DNA of 64,000 nucleotides from Antarcticimicrobium luteum (GTDB taxonomy: Bacteria; Pseudomonadota; Alphaproteobacteria; Rhodobacterales; Rhodobacteraceae), in assembly GCF_004358185.1 (NCBI RefSeq), contig NZ_SMUV01000058.1:31825-95824 (forward strand), written 5' to 3'. The first letter of the stretch is position 1. Each line of letters opens with the position of its first letter. A program made the translations under genes and the position numbers. Positions 1-7,343 of this stretch are shown here, in pieces. The notes below the pieces were generated by a model, which saw only the letters and a program-made list of their open reading frames with translations, searched no databases and was not told the origin of the DNA.

Positions 1-434
1 GCGCCGAAGCGGCCTTCGATCAGCCCGGCCATCATCTCCATCAGGCTGGCGATGTTGTCCTCGGGCTCATAGACGTTCGCGGCCCGCTCGATCGCGCGCG
101 CGGCCATGTCGGCGCGCAAGGCGGCCAACGGCTTTTCGTTCAGAAACCCGGTCATGTAATAGCTGGCATAGGGCACCAGCTCGCCCCGACCGATGCCGAT
201 GAAAAGATCGGTGAACTCTCGTTCGGCGCCCCGCTCGGTGGTCTTGCCGGCCAGGTTGGACAGGGTGCCGATCGCCTGCCCCAGCGGCGAGCTGTCGCCG
301 GTCAGCCGCGCGGTCTGCTCCAGCAACCCGCGCGGCGGCGGTCCGGCCAGCAGCGCGGACAGGAAATCGTAGAGATCCGCGCGCAGCTTGTCCTCCCGGG
401 GGATCGTCAGTTCGGTCTGGGCGGCCTGGGTCAT
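1..434 (-). CDS. TorD-family chaperone for a molybdo/tungsto-enzyme (partial, runs off left edge)
   Basis: The reverse strand encodes the first ~144 residues of a TorD/DmsD-type cytoplasmic chaperone; the C-terminus lies outside the window. Seen: an N-terminal LYDFLSALL helix, the conserved stretch ELVPYASYYMTGFLNEKPLA, and VYEPEDNIASLMEMMAGLI, which match the family's Y-x-S-x-Y and EPxDH-like regions. Such proteins hold a TAT-exported oxidoreductase subunit until its cofactor is inserted. The ATG at 434 has an AAGGAG ribosome site. DUF3306 and DUF3305 genes lie immediately upstream on the same strand, so the client is probably a formate dehydrogenase encoded beyond position 1. The client itself is inferred. 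Confidence 0.85.
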   Translation of the reverse strand, partial: MTQAAQTELTIPREDKLRADLYDFLSALLAGPPPRGLLEQTARLTGDSSPLGQAIGTLSNLAGKTTERGAEREFTDLFIGIGRGELVPYASYYMTGFLNEKPLAALRADMAARAIERAANVYEPEDNIASLMEMMAGLIEGRFG

Positions 435-453
435 CTGGGTCGGTCTCCTTGGA

Positions 454-1101
454 TCAGCTCTCGAAGGCAAAGCGCATGTGGCGGCGGGTCAGGGGCGCCG
501 GCTCCGGCTCCTCCTCCATCTCTTCCACCGGCGGCAAAGCCTGTGCATCGGTTTCGCGCAGGCGCGGCGCGGAGGGGTCGGCGGCGGCCAGGGCGGGTGC
601 GTCCCCCCCGGCTTGCTCCGGCCCGGCCTCTTCGGATGCGGCGGCGTCGGCGGCATCGCCGGCCTCTTCCTCCGTGTCCGAGACCAGCGTGCGGACATGC
701 TGATACATGCCGCGGCCCACCTGATAGGCGGTGCGCATATCCGGAATCACGGTCGCCGCGTCGGTAAAGTCGTCGCTGTAGTCGGTCAGCCCGTCGAGAT
801 TGGCCAGAATCGGGTTCGAGGTCCACAACCGGCGCAGCGCGCGGCGGCGCAGCCGCTCGGGCACGGTCTTTTGCATGAAGGCGGCGAAATCGTCCCCCGG
901 CTTCAGCCCGTCGGGATCTGGCAGGCCCAGCTCCTCCAGCAGATCCTCATCGGTCTTTTCCGCCGCAGCGCGGGCGCGCTCCTGCTCGTCGCGGGCGGCC
1001 TCGGCAGCGCGCTGCGCCGCCGCCTCGGCCTCTGCCTCGGCCCGGACCGCAGCCCGGCGGCGCGACCAGAAATCGCCGGTTTCCCGCGCCACCGCCATCA
1101 C
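454..1101 (-). CDS. DUF3306 family protein, formate dehydrogenase-associated
   Basis: A 215-residue protein of the DUF3306 type. Seen: an N-terminal FWSRRRAAV motif, a charged Ala/Glu-rich helix (residues ~18-55), the core VPERLRRRALRRLWTSNP followed by LDGLTDYSDDFTD (roughly 80-112), and a long acidic, proline-rich C-terminal tail. No catalytic residues can be proposed. In many proteobacteria DUF3306, DUF3305, TorD and a 4Fe-4S protein accompany respiratory formate dehydrogenase genes, so a role in assembly is inferred from context. The start overlaps the DUF3305 stop by 4 bases, indicating translational coupling. Confidence 0.85.
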   Translation of the reverse strand: MMAVARETGDFWSRRRAAVRAEAEAEAAAQRAAEAARDEQERARAAAEKTDEDLLEELGLPDPDGLKPGDDFAAFMQKTVPERLRRRALRRLWTSNPILANLDGLTDYSDDFTDAATVIPDMRTAYQVGRGMYQHVRTLVSDTEEEAGDAADAAASEEAGPEQAGGDAPALAAADPSAPRLRETDAQALPPVEEMEEEPEPAPLTRRHMRFAFES

Positions 1102-1661
1102 GCGTCCCCTCCGAAGGTGCCGCGCGGCGCGCGGTAGACATCGCTGAGCTGACGGACCCGCGGATCGCCCTTGCCGTCCTCGACCAGATCGATCCGCTTG
1201 CGGTCGCGCTTGCGTTTGACAAAGGCCTCCTCGACGTGGTGCTCGGCCACGAAATCGCGCACCCAGCCGATCAGGCCCAGCGGCATTGGAACCAGTTCCA
1301 CCAGCCCCTCGCCGCTTTCGGCATAGCCCTGGCCCTCATAGGCCGAAACGGTCACCAGCTCGGGCCGCCAGGGCATCTGCGCCTCCGGGTCGGTTTCATC
1401 CCCCAGCACCACGTAGAGGCCGGGCGTCTTTGCCGAAAGCGCCACCAGATAGGCCTCGGTATCCGAGGAATAGAGCGTCAGGGTCAAAGTCGCGGCGTGA
1501 TATTCCGCCGCCTCGCCCTCGCGGCGCAGCTCGCGCCAGTCGGCGGGCCCGGCCCCCGGCAGGACGGCGACCACTTTCCACGACCATTTTTGCCACCGGG
1601 TCACCCCCGGTGTTTTCCGGACAACAATGCCCAGAGGCAAAGACTCGCAGATAACCGTCAT
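1098..1661 (-). CDS. DUF3305 family protein, formate dehydrogenase-associated
   Basis: A 187-residue protein beginning MTVICESLPLGIVVRK, typical of DUF3305 (short N-terminal strand, VxRK-x-GVTRWQ-x-W, then an acidic core ending around VELVPMPLGLIGWVRDFV). I chose the ATG at 1661 because a GGGGAGG ribosome site lies upstream and family homology begins there; the frame stays open a further 35 codons without support. It is first in the minus-strand DUF3305-DUF3306-torD group. Function is unknown; the constant linkage to formate dehydrogenase genes suggests a maturation role. Confidence 0.85.
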   Translation of the reverse strand: MTVICESLPLGIVVRKTPGVTRWQKWSWKVVAVLPGAGPADWRELRREGEAAEYHAATLTLTLYSSDTEAYLVALSAKTPGLYVVLGDETDPEAQMPWRPELVTVSAYEGQGYAESGEGLVELVPMPLGLIGWVRDFVAEHHVEEAFVKRKRDRKRIDLVEDGKGDPRVRQLSDVYRAPRGTFGGDA

Positions 1662-2004
1662 TCGTCCTGTTGCCTCCCCCTCTGGCGCGCAGCGATGCGT
1701 CGTTGAGAACAAGATTGACGCCAGCCGGTCGCGCCAGCCAACAGGATTTTTTCCGAATCGCCGCATTTTTCACCAGGCGGCCCGATGACTGGACAATTTG
1801 TCCACTTAGGCGATTGATGCAGATTGCCGCATAGACGAATTGTCCCGAGCGTCGATACCCCTTTATTTTTGTCAGGAAACTTTCCGGCAATTTTCGGCGA
1901 ATCACCCCATTTCCGCTTTACGGCTCGTCCCCTTTCGTGCCTAGCATCGCGCCGCATCAGCGCTGCACCATCAAAGCCAAGTCACCGCGCCGGGGGAGGA
2001 GCAC
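1662..2004. promoter_or_regulatory. Divergent promoter region of the DUF3305 and 4Fe-4S genes
   Basis: This 343-base spacer separates two divergent transcription units and is more AT-rich than its flanks. It holds a perfect 13-bp palindrome at 1791-1803 and a weaker copy with the same GAC-N5-GTC geometry at 1834-1844. A GGGGGAGGAGC ribosome site precedes the ATG at 2005. No further gene is credible here. Confidence 0.7.
1791..1803. promoter_or_regulatory. Palindromic candidate operator GGACAATTTGTCC (copy 1)
   Basis: Perfect inverted repeat GGACAA-T-TTGTCC. The identical 13-mer recurs at 9641-9653 in front of tupB. A second, imperfect copy (GACGAATTGTCC, 1834-1845) lies ~42 bp downstream, about four helical turns away. 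The occurrence at two metabolically linked promoters suggests a dimeric regulator binding site; the regulator is not identified. Confidence 0.55.
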
Positions 2005-3963
2005 ATGACTAAGCAACTGATTTTGTGTGATTGTCTGGGAAGCCAGACACTCGACCGTGAGGCCCTGAGCCGGGCCACGGGTCTTCCCTGCTCCCGCGTT
2101 CATACCGCCCTTTGCACCCGCGAGATCGACAGCGCCGCCGAGGCGATCGCCGCCGGCGAGGCGATCGTCGCCTGCGCGCAGGAGGCGCCGCGCTTCGAGG
2201 AACTGGCGGTCGAGCTGGGGACCGCGGCGCCATTATGCGTTGACATTCGTGACCGCGCAGGCTGGGGCGAGGGCGGCGAATCTCTGGCCAAAATGTCCGC
2301 GCTGATCGCCGAGGCCCGGCTCGATGCCCCGCCCGCCAAGACGGTCGATGTGACCTCGGACGGGCTGTGCCTGATCCTGGGGCGCGCCGATGTCGCGCTG
2401 CCCGCGGCCGAGCGGCTGGCCGACACACTGGCGGTGACCGTGCTGCTGCTCGATGGCGCCGACGACCTGCCGCTGTCGCGCCGCTATGAGGTGATCACCG
2501 GCGATCTGAAGCGTGCGCAGGGCAGTTTCGGCAATTTCACCCTGCGGCTGGACCGGCTGCGGATGCTGGAGCCGGGCGGGCGCGGCGACTTTGTCCTGTC
2601 CCCGCCGCGCAACGGGGCCGAGACCGGCTGCGACCTGATCCTGGATCTGTCCGGCAATACGCCGCTGTTCCCCGCCCCGCACAAGCGCGACGGCTATCTG
2701 CGCGCCGATCCGGGCAGCGCCAGCGCCGTCGCCGAGGCGGTGTTCGAGGCCGCGCAGATGCTGGGAACCTTTGAAAAGACCCTGTACCTGACGCTGGAGG
2801 AGCATCTTTGCGCCCATTCCCGCGCCGGTCAGGTGGGCTGCACGCGCTGCCTCGACATCTGCCCCACCGGCGCGATCTCGCCCGAGGGCGAGCATGTGAC
2901 GGTCGATGCGATGATCTGCGCCGGTTGCGGCGCCTGTTCCTCGCTTTGCCCCTCGGGGGCGATCAAATATGACGCGCCGCCCGCTGCGCATCTGGTCACC
3001 CGTGTCCGCACCCTGGCCGAAGCCTACCGCGCCGCCGGCGGCGCGGCGCCGCGCCTGCTGGTGCACGACGAGGATCACGGCACCGGGATGATCGCCCTTT
3101 CGGCCCGTTTCGGGCGCGGGATGCCTGCCGATGTAATCCCGCTGGCGGTGCCGGCGCTGGCCGGCTTCGGCCATGCCGAGATGCTGGCGGCGCTCGCCTC
3201 GGGGTTTGCCGGGGTGACCATCCTGCCCGGCCCCCGCACCGAGCGCGACCCGATCGGCCGCGAAATCGCCCTGGCCACCGCGATGGGTGGCGCGGGCCGC
3301 GTCGCGCTGCTCGACGTGGACACGCCCGACGCGATGAGCGATGCGCTCTATGCCGAAACCGCCCAGGCGACCGATGTCTCGCCCGTGCTGCTGATGGGCG
3401 ACCGCCGGCAGGTGGCACGGCTCGCTGCCAAGGCGCAGATGCCCGGGCAGGACAGCCCGGTTCCGCTGCCCGACGGCGCGCCCTATGGGGCGGTGCTGGT
3501 GGACACCGACACATGCACGCTGTGCCTGTCCTGCGTCTCGCTCTGCCCCTCGGGCGCGCTGATCGACAACCCCGACCTGCCGCAGCTGCGGTTCCAGGAG
3601 GACGCCTGCCTGCAATGCGGGATCTGCGCCACTGTCTGCCCGGAAACCGCGATCACGCTGGAGCCGCGCTTTGATCCCGGCGACGGGGCGATGGCGCAGA
3701 AGGTGCTGAACGAGGAAGAGCCGTTCTGCTGCATCGAGTGCGGCGCCGCCTTCGGAGTGAAATCGACGGTCGAGAAGATCGTGGAGAAGCTCGCCGGCAA
3801 GCACAGCATGTTCACCGGCACCGACGCGGCCCGGCTGATCCAGATGTGCGACGATTGCCGCATCAGGGCGCAGTATCACAGCGCCGACAATCCGCTGGGC
3901 TCACGCGACCGCCCCCGGGTGCGCACCACCGAGGATTATTTCGGCCAGCGCCGGGATCACTGA
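2005..3963 (+). CDS. Multi-[4Fe-4S] cluster protein of the formate dehydrogenase maturation locus
   Basis: A 652-residue soluble iron-sulfur protein. Seen: an N-terminal region with scattered cysteines (C8, C10, C29, C37); then ferredoxin motifs at C279/C282/C286, C305-C308-C311-C315, C504-C507-C510-C514 and C535-C538-C541-C545; and a C-terminal pair C576-x2-C579 with C615-x2-C618 that could hold zinc. The first motif has Gln276 where the first cysteine of CxxCxxCxxxCP is expected. It likely carries electrons for, or helps assemble, the neighbouring formate dehydrogenase; that is inferred from context. The ATG has a strong GGGGGAGGAGC site. The last codons overlap the end of the convergent cytochrome gene by 7 bases. 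Confidence 0.8.
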   Translation: MTKQLILCDCLGSQTLDREALSRATGLPCSRVHTALCTREIDSAAEAIAAGEAIVACAQEAPRFEELAVELGTAAPLCVDIRDRAGWGEGGESLAKMSALIAEARLDAPPAKTVDVTSDGLCLILGRADVALPAAERLADTLAVTVLLLDGADDLPLSRRYEVITGDLKRAQGSFGNFTLRLDRLRMLEPGGRGDFVLSPPRNGAETGCDLILDLSGNTPLFPAPHKRDGYLRADPGSASAVAEAVFEAAQMLGTFEKTLYLTLEEHLCAHSRAGQVGCTRCLDICPTGAISPEGEHVTVDAMICAGCGACSSLCPSGAIKYDAPPAAHLVTRVRTLAEAYRAAGGAAPRLLVHDEDHGTGMIALSARFGRGMPADVIPLAVPALAGFGHAEMLAALASGFAGVTILPGPRTERDPIGREIALATAMGGAGRVALLDVDTPDAMSDALYAETAQATDVSPVLLMGDRRQVARLAAKAQMPGQDSPVPLPDGAPYGAVLVDTDTCTLCLSCVSLCPSGALIDNPDLPQLRFQEDACLQCGICATVCPETAITLEPRFDPGDGAMAQKVLNEEEPFCCIECGAAFGVKSTVEKIVEKLAGKHSMFTGTDAARLIQMCDDCRIRAQYHSADNPLGSRDRPRVRTTEDYFGQRRDH

Positions 3964-4733
3964 TGCTCGATCTGCGCCCCCAGATCCGCCGGCGCGACCG
4001 ACGCGGCATAGGCCAGCAGCGCCTCGGCCTCGTCCGGCGTCAGCGCGACCGGGAGGATCGCGGGCGGGCTGGCCGGATCGAAGGGCGGGCTGATGCCCTC
4101 GACCCGCAGAAAGGCGGGATGCGGATTGCGTACAAAGAAGGCCTCGAAACGGACGCTCCAGTCGGGCAGCGCCCGCAGCGCCGGAAACGACGGGGTGGAG
4201 CCGATGCCGCTGGAGCTGTCGCGGTCATGGGTGCGGTGACAGCGTGCGCAGTGCCGTTCCGCCACCGCCCGGCCCAGCGCCACGTTGCCCTCGATGACCC
4301 GGGCAGCGGTGGCCTCTACTTTCGGAGCGCGACCAAAGGGCGCGCCCTGCGGCGGGCGGTAGGCCGCGACGGTGCGCTGGCCCACATCGGAGCGCAGCCA
4401 GTCGGAAAACCGCCGCGCGGCGTCGTTTGCGCCGGTCAGCCGCAAGACATAGACGGTGCCGTCCCGCACCATGACCGGCACACCGCCCGCGGCCTCGGCG
4501 CTCAGAACCGCGTCGGCCGCCCCGCCCGCCAGTTCGGCGCGGCGCCCGGTCTTCAGCGCGAACCGCGGCAGCAGGTAGGCCATCACACCGCTCTCGGCCA
4601 CCTCTGGCGGCACCGAAAGGCGGAAGTGGCGCGCCTCCTCGGCCTTGGCCCCGGCGGTCACACCGACCCCGGCGCCAAGGGCGGTCAGGACGAAAAAAAG
4701 GATCAGGCCCGGTGTTGCGGTCACGCCTCGCAT
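3957..4733 (-). CDS. c-type cytochrome with an N-terminal TupA-like (reduced binding-protein) domain
   Basis: A 258-residue exported protein. Seen: a signal peptide (~1-31); residues ~34-125 that read like a shortened tungstate-binding protein (VAESGVMAYLLPRFALKTG aligns with TupA's FANSGLADVLLPEIKKDTG, and a WLRSDVGQRTVAAY segment matches the end of that fold); then a cytochrome c domain with one CARCH haem site. No methionine follows the haem motif, so the distal ligand may be a histidine (NPHPAF) or absent. A periplasmic electron-transfer role with formate dehydrogenase is inferred from position. The domain pairing is unusual; see findings. Confidence 0.75.
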   Translation of the reverse strand: MRGVTATPGLILFFVLTALGAGVGVTAGAKAEEARHFRLSVPPEVAESGVMAYLLPRFALKTGRRAELAGGAADAVLSAEAAGGVPVMVRDGTVYVLRLTGANDAARRFSDWLRSDVGQRTVAAYRPPQGAPFGRAPKVEATAARVIEGNVALGRAVAERHCARCHRTHDRDSSSGIGSTPSFPALRALPDWSVRFEAFFVRNPHPAFLRVEGISPPFDPASPPAILPVALTPDEAEALLAYAASVAPADLGAQIEHQ

Positions 4734-4797
4734 CCCGCCATGCTAGGGGCGGCGGCGCCGGGCGGTCAATCACCAGCAGCAATCACCGGAGAGACCC

Positions 4798-4998
4798 ATG
4801 GATGACAATTTCAATATGTCGATGCGCAAATTCCTCAAACAGGTGGGGGTCACCTCGCAGCAGGCCATCGAAGCGGCCATGCGCGACGCCGGGGCCGAGG
4901 CCGCCGGCAAGACCCACAAGATCCGCATGGTCCTGACCATCGAGGGCCTGGACATGGAACATGTGGTCGAGGGCACGATCCAGGGGCCCGACGCATGA
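4798..4998 (+). CDS. DUF6494 family small protein
   Basis: A 66-residue protein beginning MDDNFNMSMRKFLKQVGVTS, matching the DUF6494 family. It has a conserved N-terminal helix and a two-strand C-terminus (IRMVLTIEGLDMEHVVEG). The ATG has a GGAGAG ribosome site. Its stop overlaps the start of the mrp-type gene by 4 bases, so both are probably translated together. The function is unknown; co-occurrence with an Fe-S carrier and formate dehydrogenase genes suggests a cofactor-assembly accessory. Confidence 0.8.
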   Translation: MDDNFNMSMRKFLKQVGVTSQQAIEAAMRDAGAEAAGKTHKIRMVLTIEGLDMEHVVEGTIQGPDA

Positions 4999-6062
4999 GC
5001 GCAACCCGCGAAACCGTTCTGGACGCCCTGCGCGAAATCACCGACCCGGTGGGCGGCAAGGACATCGTGACCGCAGGCATGGTGCGGGCGCTGACGGTCG
5101 AGGGCGGCGCCGTGCGCTTTGTGCTGGAGATCGACCCGGCGCGGGCCGCCCGGATGGAGCCCGTCCGCGCCGAGGCCGAGGCCCGGGTCAAGGCGTTGCC
5201 GGGGGTTGAGACCGTTTCGGCCGTCATGACCGCCCATGCCGGCGCGCCGAAGCCGCCGGATCTGAAGGTCGGCGGCCACCCCAAGCCCGGCGGGCCGGAG
5301 CAGGTGCCCGGCGTCGACCGGATCATCGCCATCGCCTCGGGCAAGGGCGGCGTCGGCAAATCCACCGTTTCGGCCAACCTGGCCTGTGCACTGGCCGCCG
5401 AGGGCCGCAAGGTGGGGCTGCTGGACGCCGATGTCTACGGCCCGTCGCAGCCGCGCATGCTGGGGGTCTCGGGCCGGCCCGCCTCGCCCGACGGCAAGAC
5501 GATCCTGCCGCTGCGCAACCACGGGGTGACGCTGATGTCGCTGGGCCTGCTGACGCAGGAGGACGAGGCGGTGGTCTGGCGCGGGCCGATGCTGATGGGA
5601 GCGTTGCAGCAGATGCTGTTCCAGGTGCAGTGGGGCAAGCTCGACGTGCTGATCGTCGATCTGCCGCCGGGCACCGGCGACGTGCAGATGACGCTGGCGC
5701 AAAAGACCCATCTGGACGGCGCGATCATCGTGTCGACCCCGCAGGACGTGGCGCTGCTGGATGCGCGCAAGGGGATCGACATGTTCAACAAGCTCAAGAC
5801 CCCGATCCTCGGGCTGATCGAGAACATGAGCGTGCATGTCTGCTCCAACTGCGGCCATGCCGAACATATCTTCGGTCATGGCGGCGTGGCGACCGAGGCG
5901 GAAAAAATGGGCGTGCCGCTGCTCGCCGAACTGCCGCTGGACATCGACATCCGCACCGCCGCCGACGGCGGCGCGCCGATCGTGGTGTCGCGCCCCGACT
6001 CGCCGCCGGCGCAGGCCTTTCGCGCGCTGGCCCGCAGGCTGGTTTCCGAGGGGCGGGCATGA
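4995..6062 (+). CDS. mrp: Mrp/NBP35-type Fe-S cluster carrier ATPase
   Basis: A 355-residue ApbC/Mrp-family protein. Seen: an N-terminal MIP18/DUF59-like domain (~1-85), a deviant Walker A motif ASGKGGVGKSTVSANLA near residue 115, the switch region DLPPGTGDVQMTL, and the cluster-binding pair C283-x2-C286 (CSNCGH). Members bind a [4Fe-4S] cluster at the dimer interface and pass it to client proteins in an ATP-dependent way. Placement between DUF6494 and the ligase-like gene, inside a formate dehydrogenase locus, suggests a dedicated copy serving its clusters. The alternative is the general housekeeping Mrp. Confidence 0.92.
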   Translation: MSATRETVLDALREITDPVGGKDIVTAGMVRALTVEGGAVRFVLEIDPARAARMEPVRAEAEARVKALPGVETVSAVMTAHAGAPKPPDLKVGGHPKPGGPEQVPGVDRIIAIASGKGGVGKSTVSANLACALAAEGRKVGLLDADVYGPSQPRMLGVSGRPASPDGKTILPLRNHGVTLMSLGLLTQEDEAVVWRGPMLMGALQQMLFQVQWGKLDVLIVDLPPGTGDVQMTLAQKTHLDGAIIVSTPQDVALLDARKGIDMFNKLKTPILGLIENMSVHVCSNCGHAEHIFGHGGVATEAEKMGVPLLAELPLDIDIRTAADGGAPIVVSRPDSPPAQAFRALARRLVSEGRA

Positions 6063-6793
6063 CCATCCTGGTGCCGCAGTTCCCGCCCCTGATGAAGGGG
6101 CTGGCGGCCGGGCCGGCCAACCCCATGACCATCGCCTGCACCGAGGCCGCGCGCGGCACCGACGCGGGGCTGCTGCCCTGGTCGCTGACCGAGGAGCGGC
6201 TGCGCGCAGCGCTGGTCCTGGCCCCGGAAGAGCCGCTGCACAGCGCCATGGCCGCCTTTTGCGCCTGCGGCGTCGGGCTGCAGAACGCCATCGGCGCGCT
6301 GGCCCCTCCCGAAACCGCCGTGCATCTGGAATGGACCGGTGGCATCCGCCTGAATGGTGGGCATTGCGGCGGGCTTCACGTCGCCGCCAGCAGCCGTGAT
6401 CCCGCCTCGATGCCGGACTGGATCGTGATCGGGCTGGAACTGACGCTGAGCCTGCCCGATTCCGACCAGCTGGAACCGGGGCAGACGCCGGAATGGACGG
6501 CGCTGGCGCATGAGGGATGCGGCGACATCGACCCGCTGGCCCTGCTGGAAAGCTGGGCGCGCCACAGCCTGGTCTGGCTGCATGAGCTGGACAGCGCCAG
6601 CGGCCGCGCCAACCTCTACCGCGAATGGAAGGGGCTGGTCTGGAAACTGGGCGAGACAGTCACCGTGCCGCTGCCCGACGCGCGACCCCAGGGCATCTTT
6701 CTGGGCGTGGACGAGGATTTCGGCATGGTCCTGAAGCCCGAGACCGGCGATACCTGCCTGATCCCGCTGACCACCCTTCTGGAAGAGGTTTGA
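6059..6793 (+). CDS. Biotin/lipoate protein ligase-like protein
   Basis: A 244-residue protein starting MTILVPQFPPLMKGL at the ATG overlapping the mrp stop (ATGA). Residues ~20-180 resemble the biotin/lipoate ligase fold (HLEWTGGIRLNGGHCGGLHV corresponds to the strand carrying the catalytic-lysine segment, and PDWIVIGLELTL follows). The usual KxNDI-type lysine is replaced by an R/N-rich segment, so activity as a ligase is doubtful. The C-terminal ~60 residues look like a small beta-barrel domain. It sits between mrp and DUF6505. The substrate is unknown. Confidence 0.7.
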   Translation: MTILVPQFPPLMKGLAAGPANPMTIACTEAARGTDAGLLPWSLTEERLRAALVLAPEEPLHSAMAAFCACGVGLQNAIGALAPPETAVHLEWTGGIRLNGGHCGGLHVAASSRDPASMPDWIVIGLELTLSLPDSDQLEPGQTPEWTALAHEGCGDIDPLALLESWARHSLVWLHELDSASGRANLYREWKGLVWKLGETVTVPLPDARPQGIFLGVDEDFGMVLKPETGDTCLIPLTTLLEEV

Positions 6794-6797
6794 GCCC

Positions 6798-7277
6798 ATG
6801 CTGATGGCCCGCGCCATTCATTTCGACGAAAGCGACCGCAACGTGTTCCACCTGCCCGCCCGTACCGGGGAATGGGCGATCAGCGGCGGGTTCGAGTTTT
6901 CCAACTGGTCCGAGGCCGACCTTCAGGGCAAGGCGCGGCAGGCCTTTGCCAACGGGTGGCTGGGCGTCGAGACCTTCGGCCGGGTGACCTTTGTCGCCGT
7001 CACCCGGATCGAGCAGGCCGAGATGGAGGCACTGGCCGATCAGCTGGCGCGGCATTTCGTCGAGGTCTACGGAGCGCCCTCGATCGAGGCCGCCCTGCCG
7101 GTGGCGCAGGAAGAGCTGACCCATATGGCCGATCTTTGCGCCGAGCATGACCCCAACACGGTGCTGACCGTCCGGCGCGAGCTGACCGGGGCCGGGGTGC
7201 GCGAGGAGTACCGCTTTATCGAGGCCTCCGAAGCCGGGCTGGACCAGTTTGCCATCCACGGATCGCTCGACGACTGA
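6798..7277 (+). CDS. DUF6505 family protein
   Basis: A 159-residue protein containing the DUF6505 signature (ARAIHFDESDRNVFHLPA, then GEWAISGGFEFSNW). The core is alpha/beta and ends with YRFIEASEAGLDQFAIHG. The ATG at 6798 or the one two codons later could be used; both sit just after the previous stop. It is the last gene of the DUF6494-mrp-ligase-like-DUF6505 unit. The function is unknown, and its linkage to formate dehydrogenase loci is the only clue. Confidence 0.8.
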   Translation: MLMARAIHFDESDRNVFHLPARTGEWAISGGFEFSNWSEADLQGKARQAFANGWLGVETFGRVTFVAVTRIEQAEMEALADQLARHFVEVYGAPSIEAALPVAQEELTHMADLCAEHDPNTVLTVRRELTGAGVREEYRFIEASEAGLDQFAIHGSLDD

Positions 7278-7294
7278 TATCCGAAAATTGAAAA

Positions 7295-7323
7295 GGGCGC
7301 CCGCCGGGATCCGGCGCGCGCCC
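7295..7323. terminator. Bidirectional hairpin terminator between DUF6505 and tupA
   Basis: Stem GGGCGC-C-CGCCGG, loop GAT, CCGGCG-C-GCGCCC with a single C-C mismatch. On the minus strand it is followed by TTTTCAATTTT, so it is a strong intrinsic terminator for tupBCA. On the plus strand it follows the DUF6505 stop but has only a short T tract. Confidence 0.8.
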
Positions 7324-7343
7324 CTTGACGGAAAGATCCCGGA

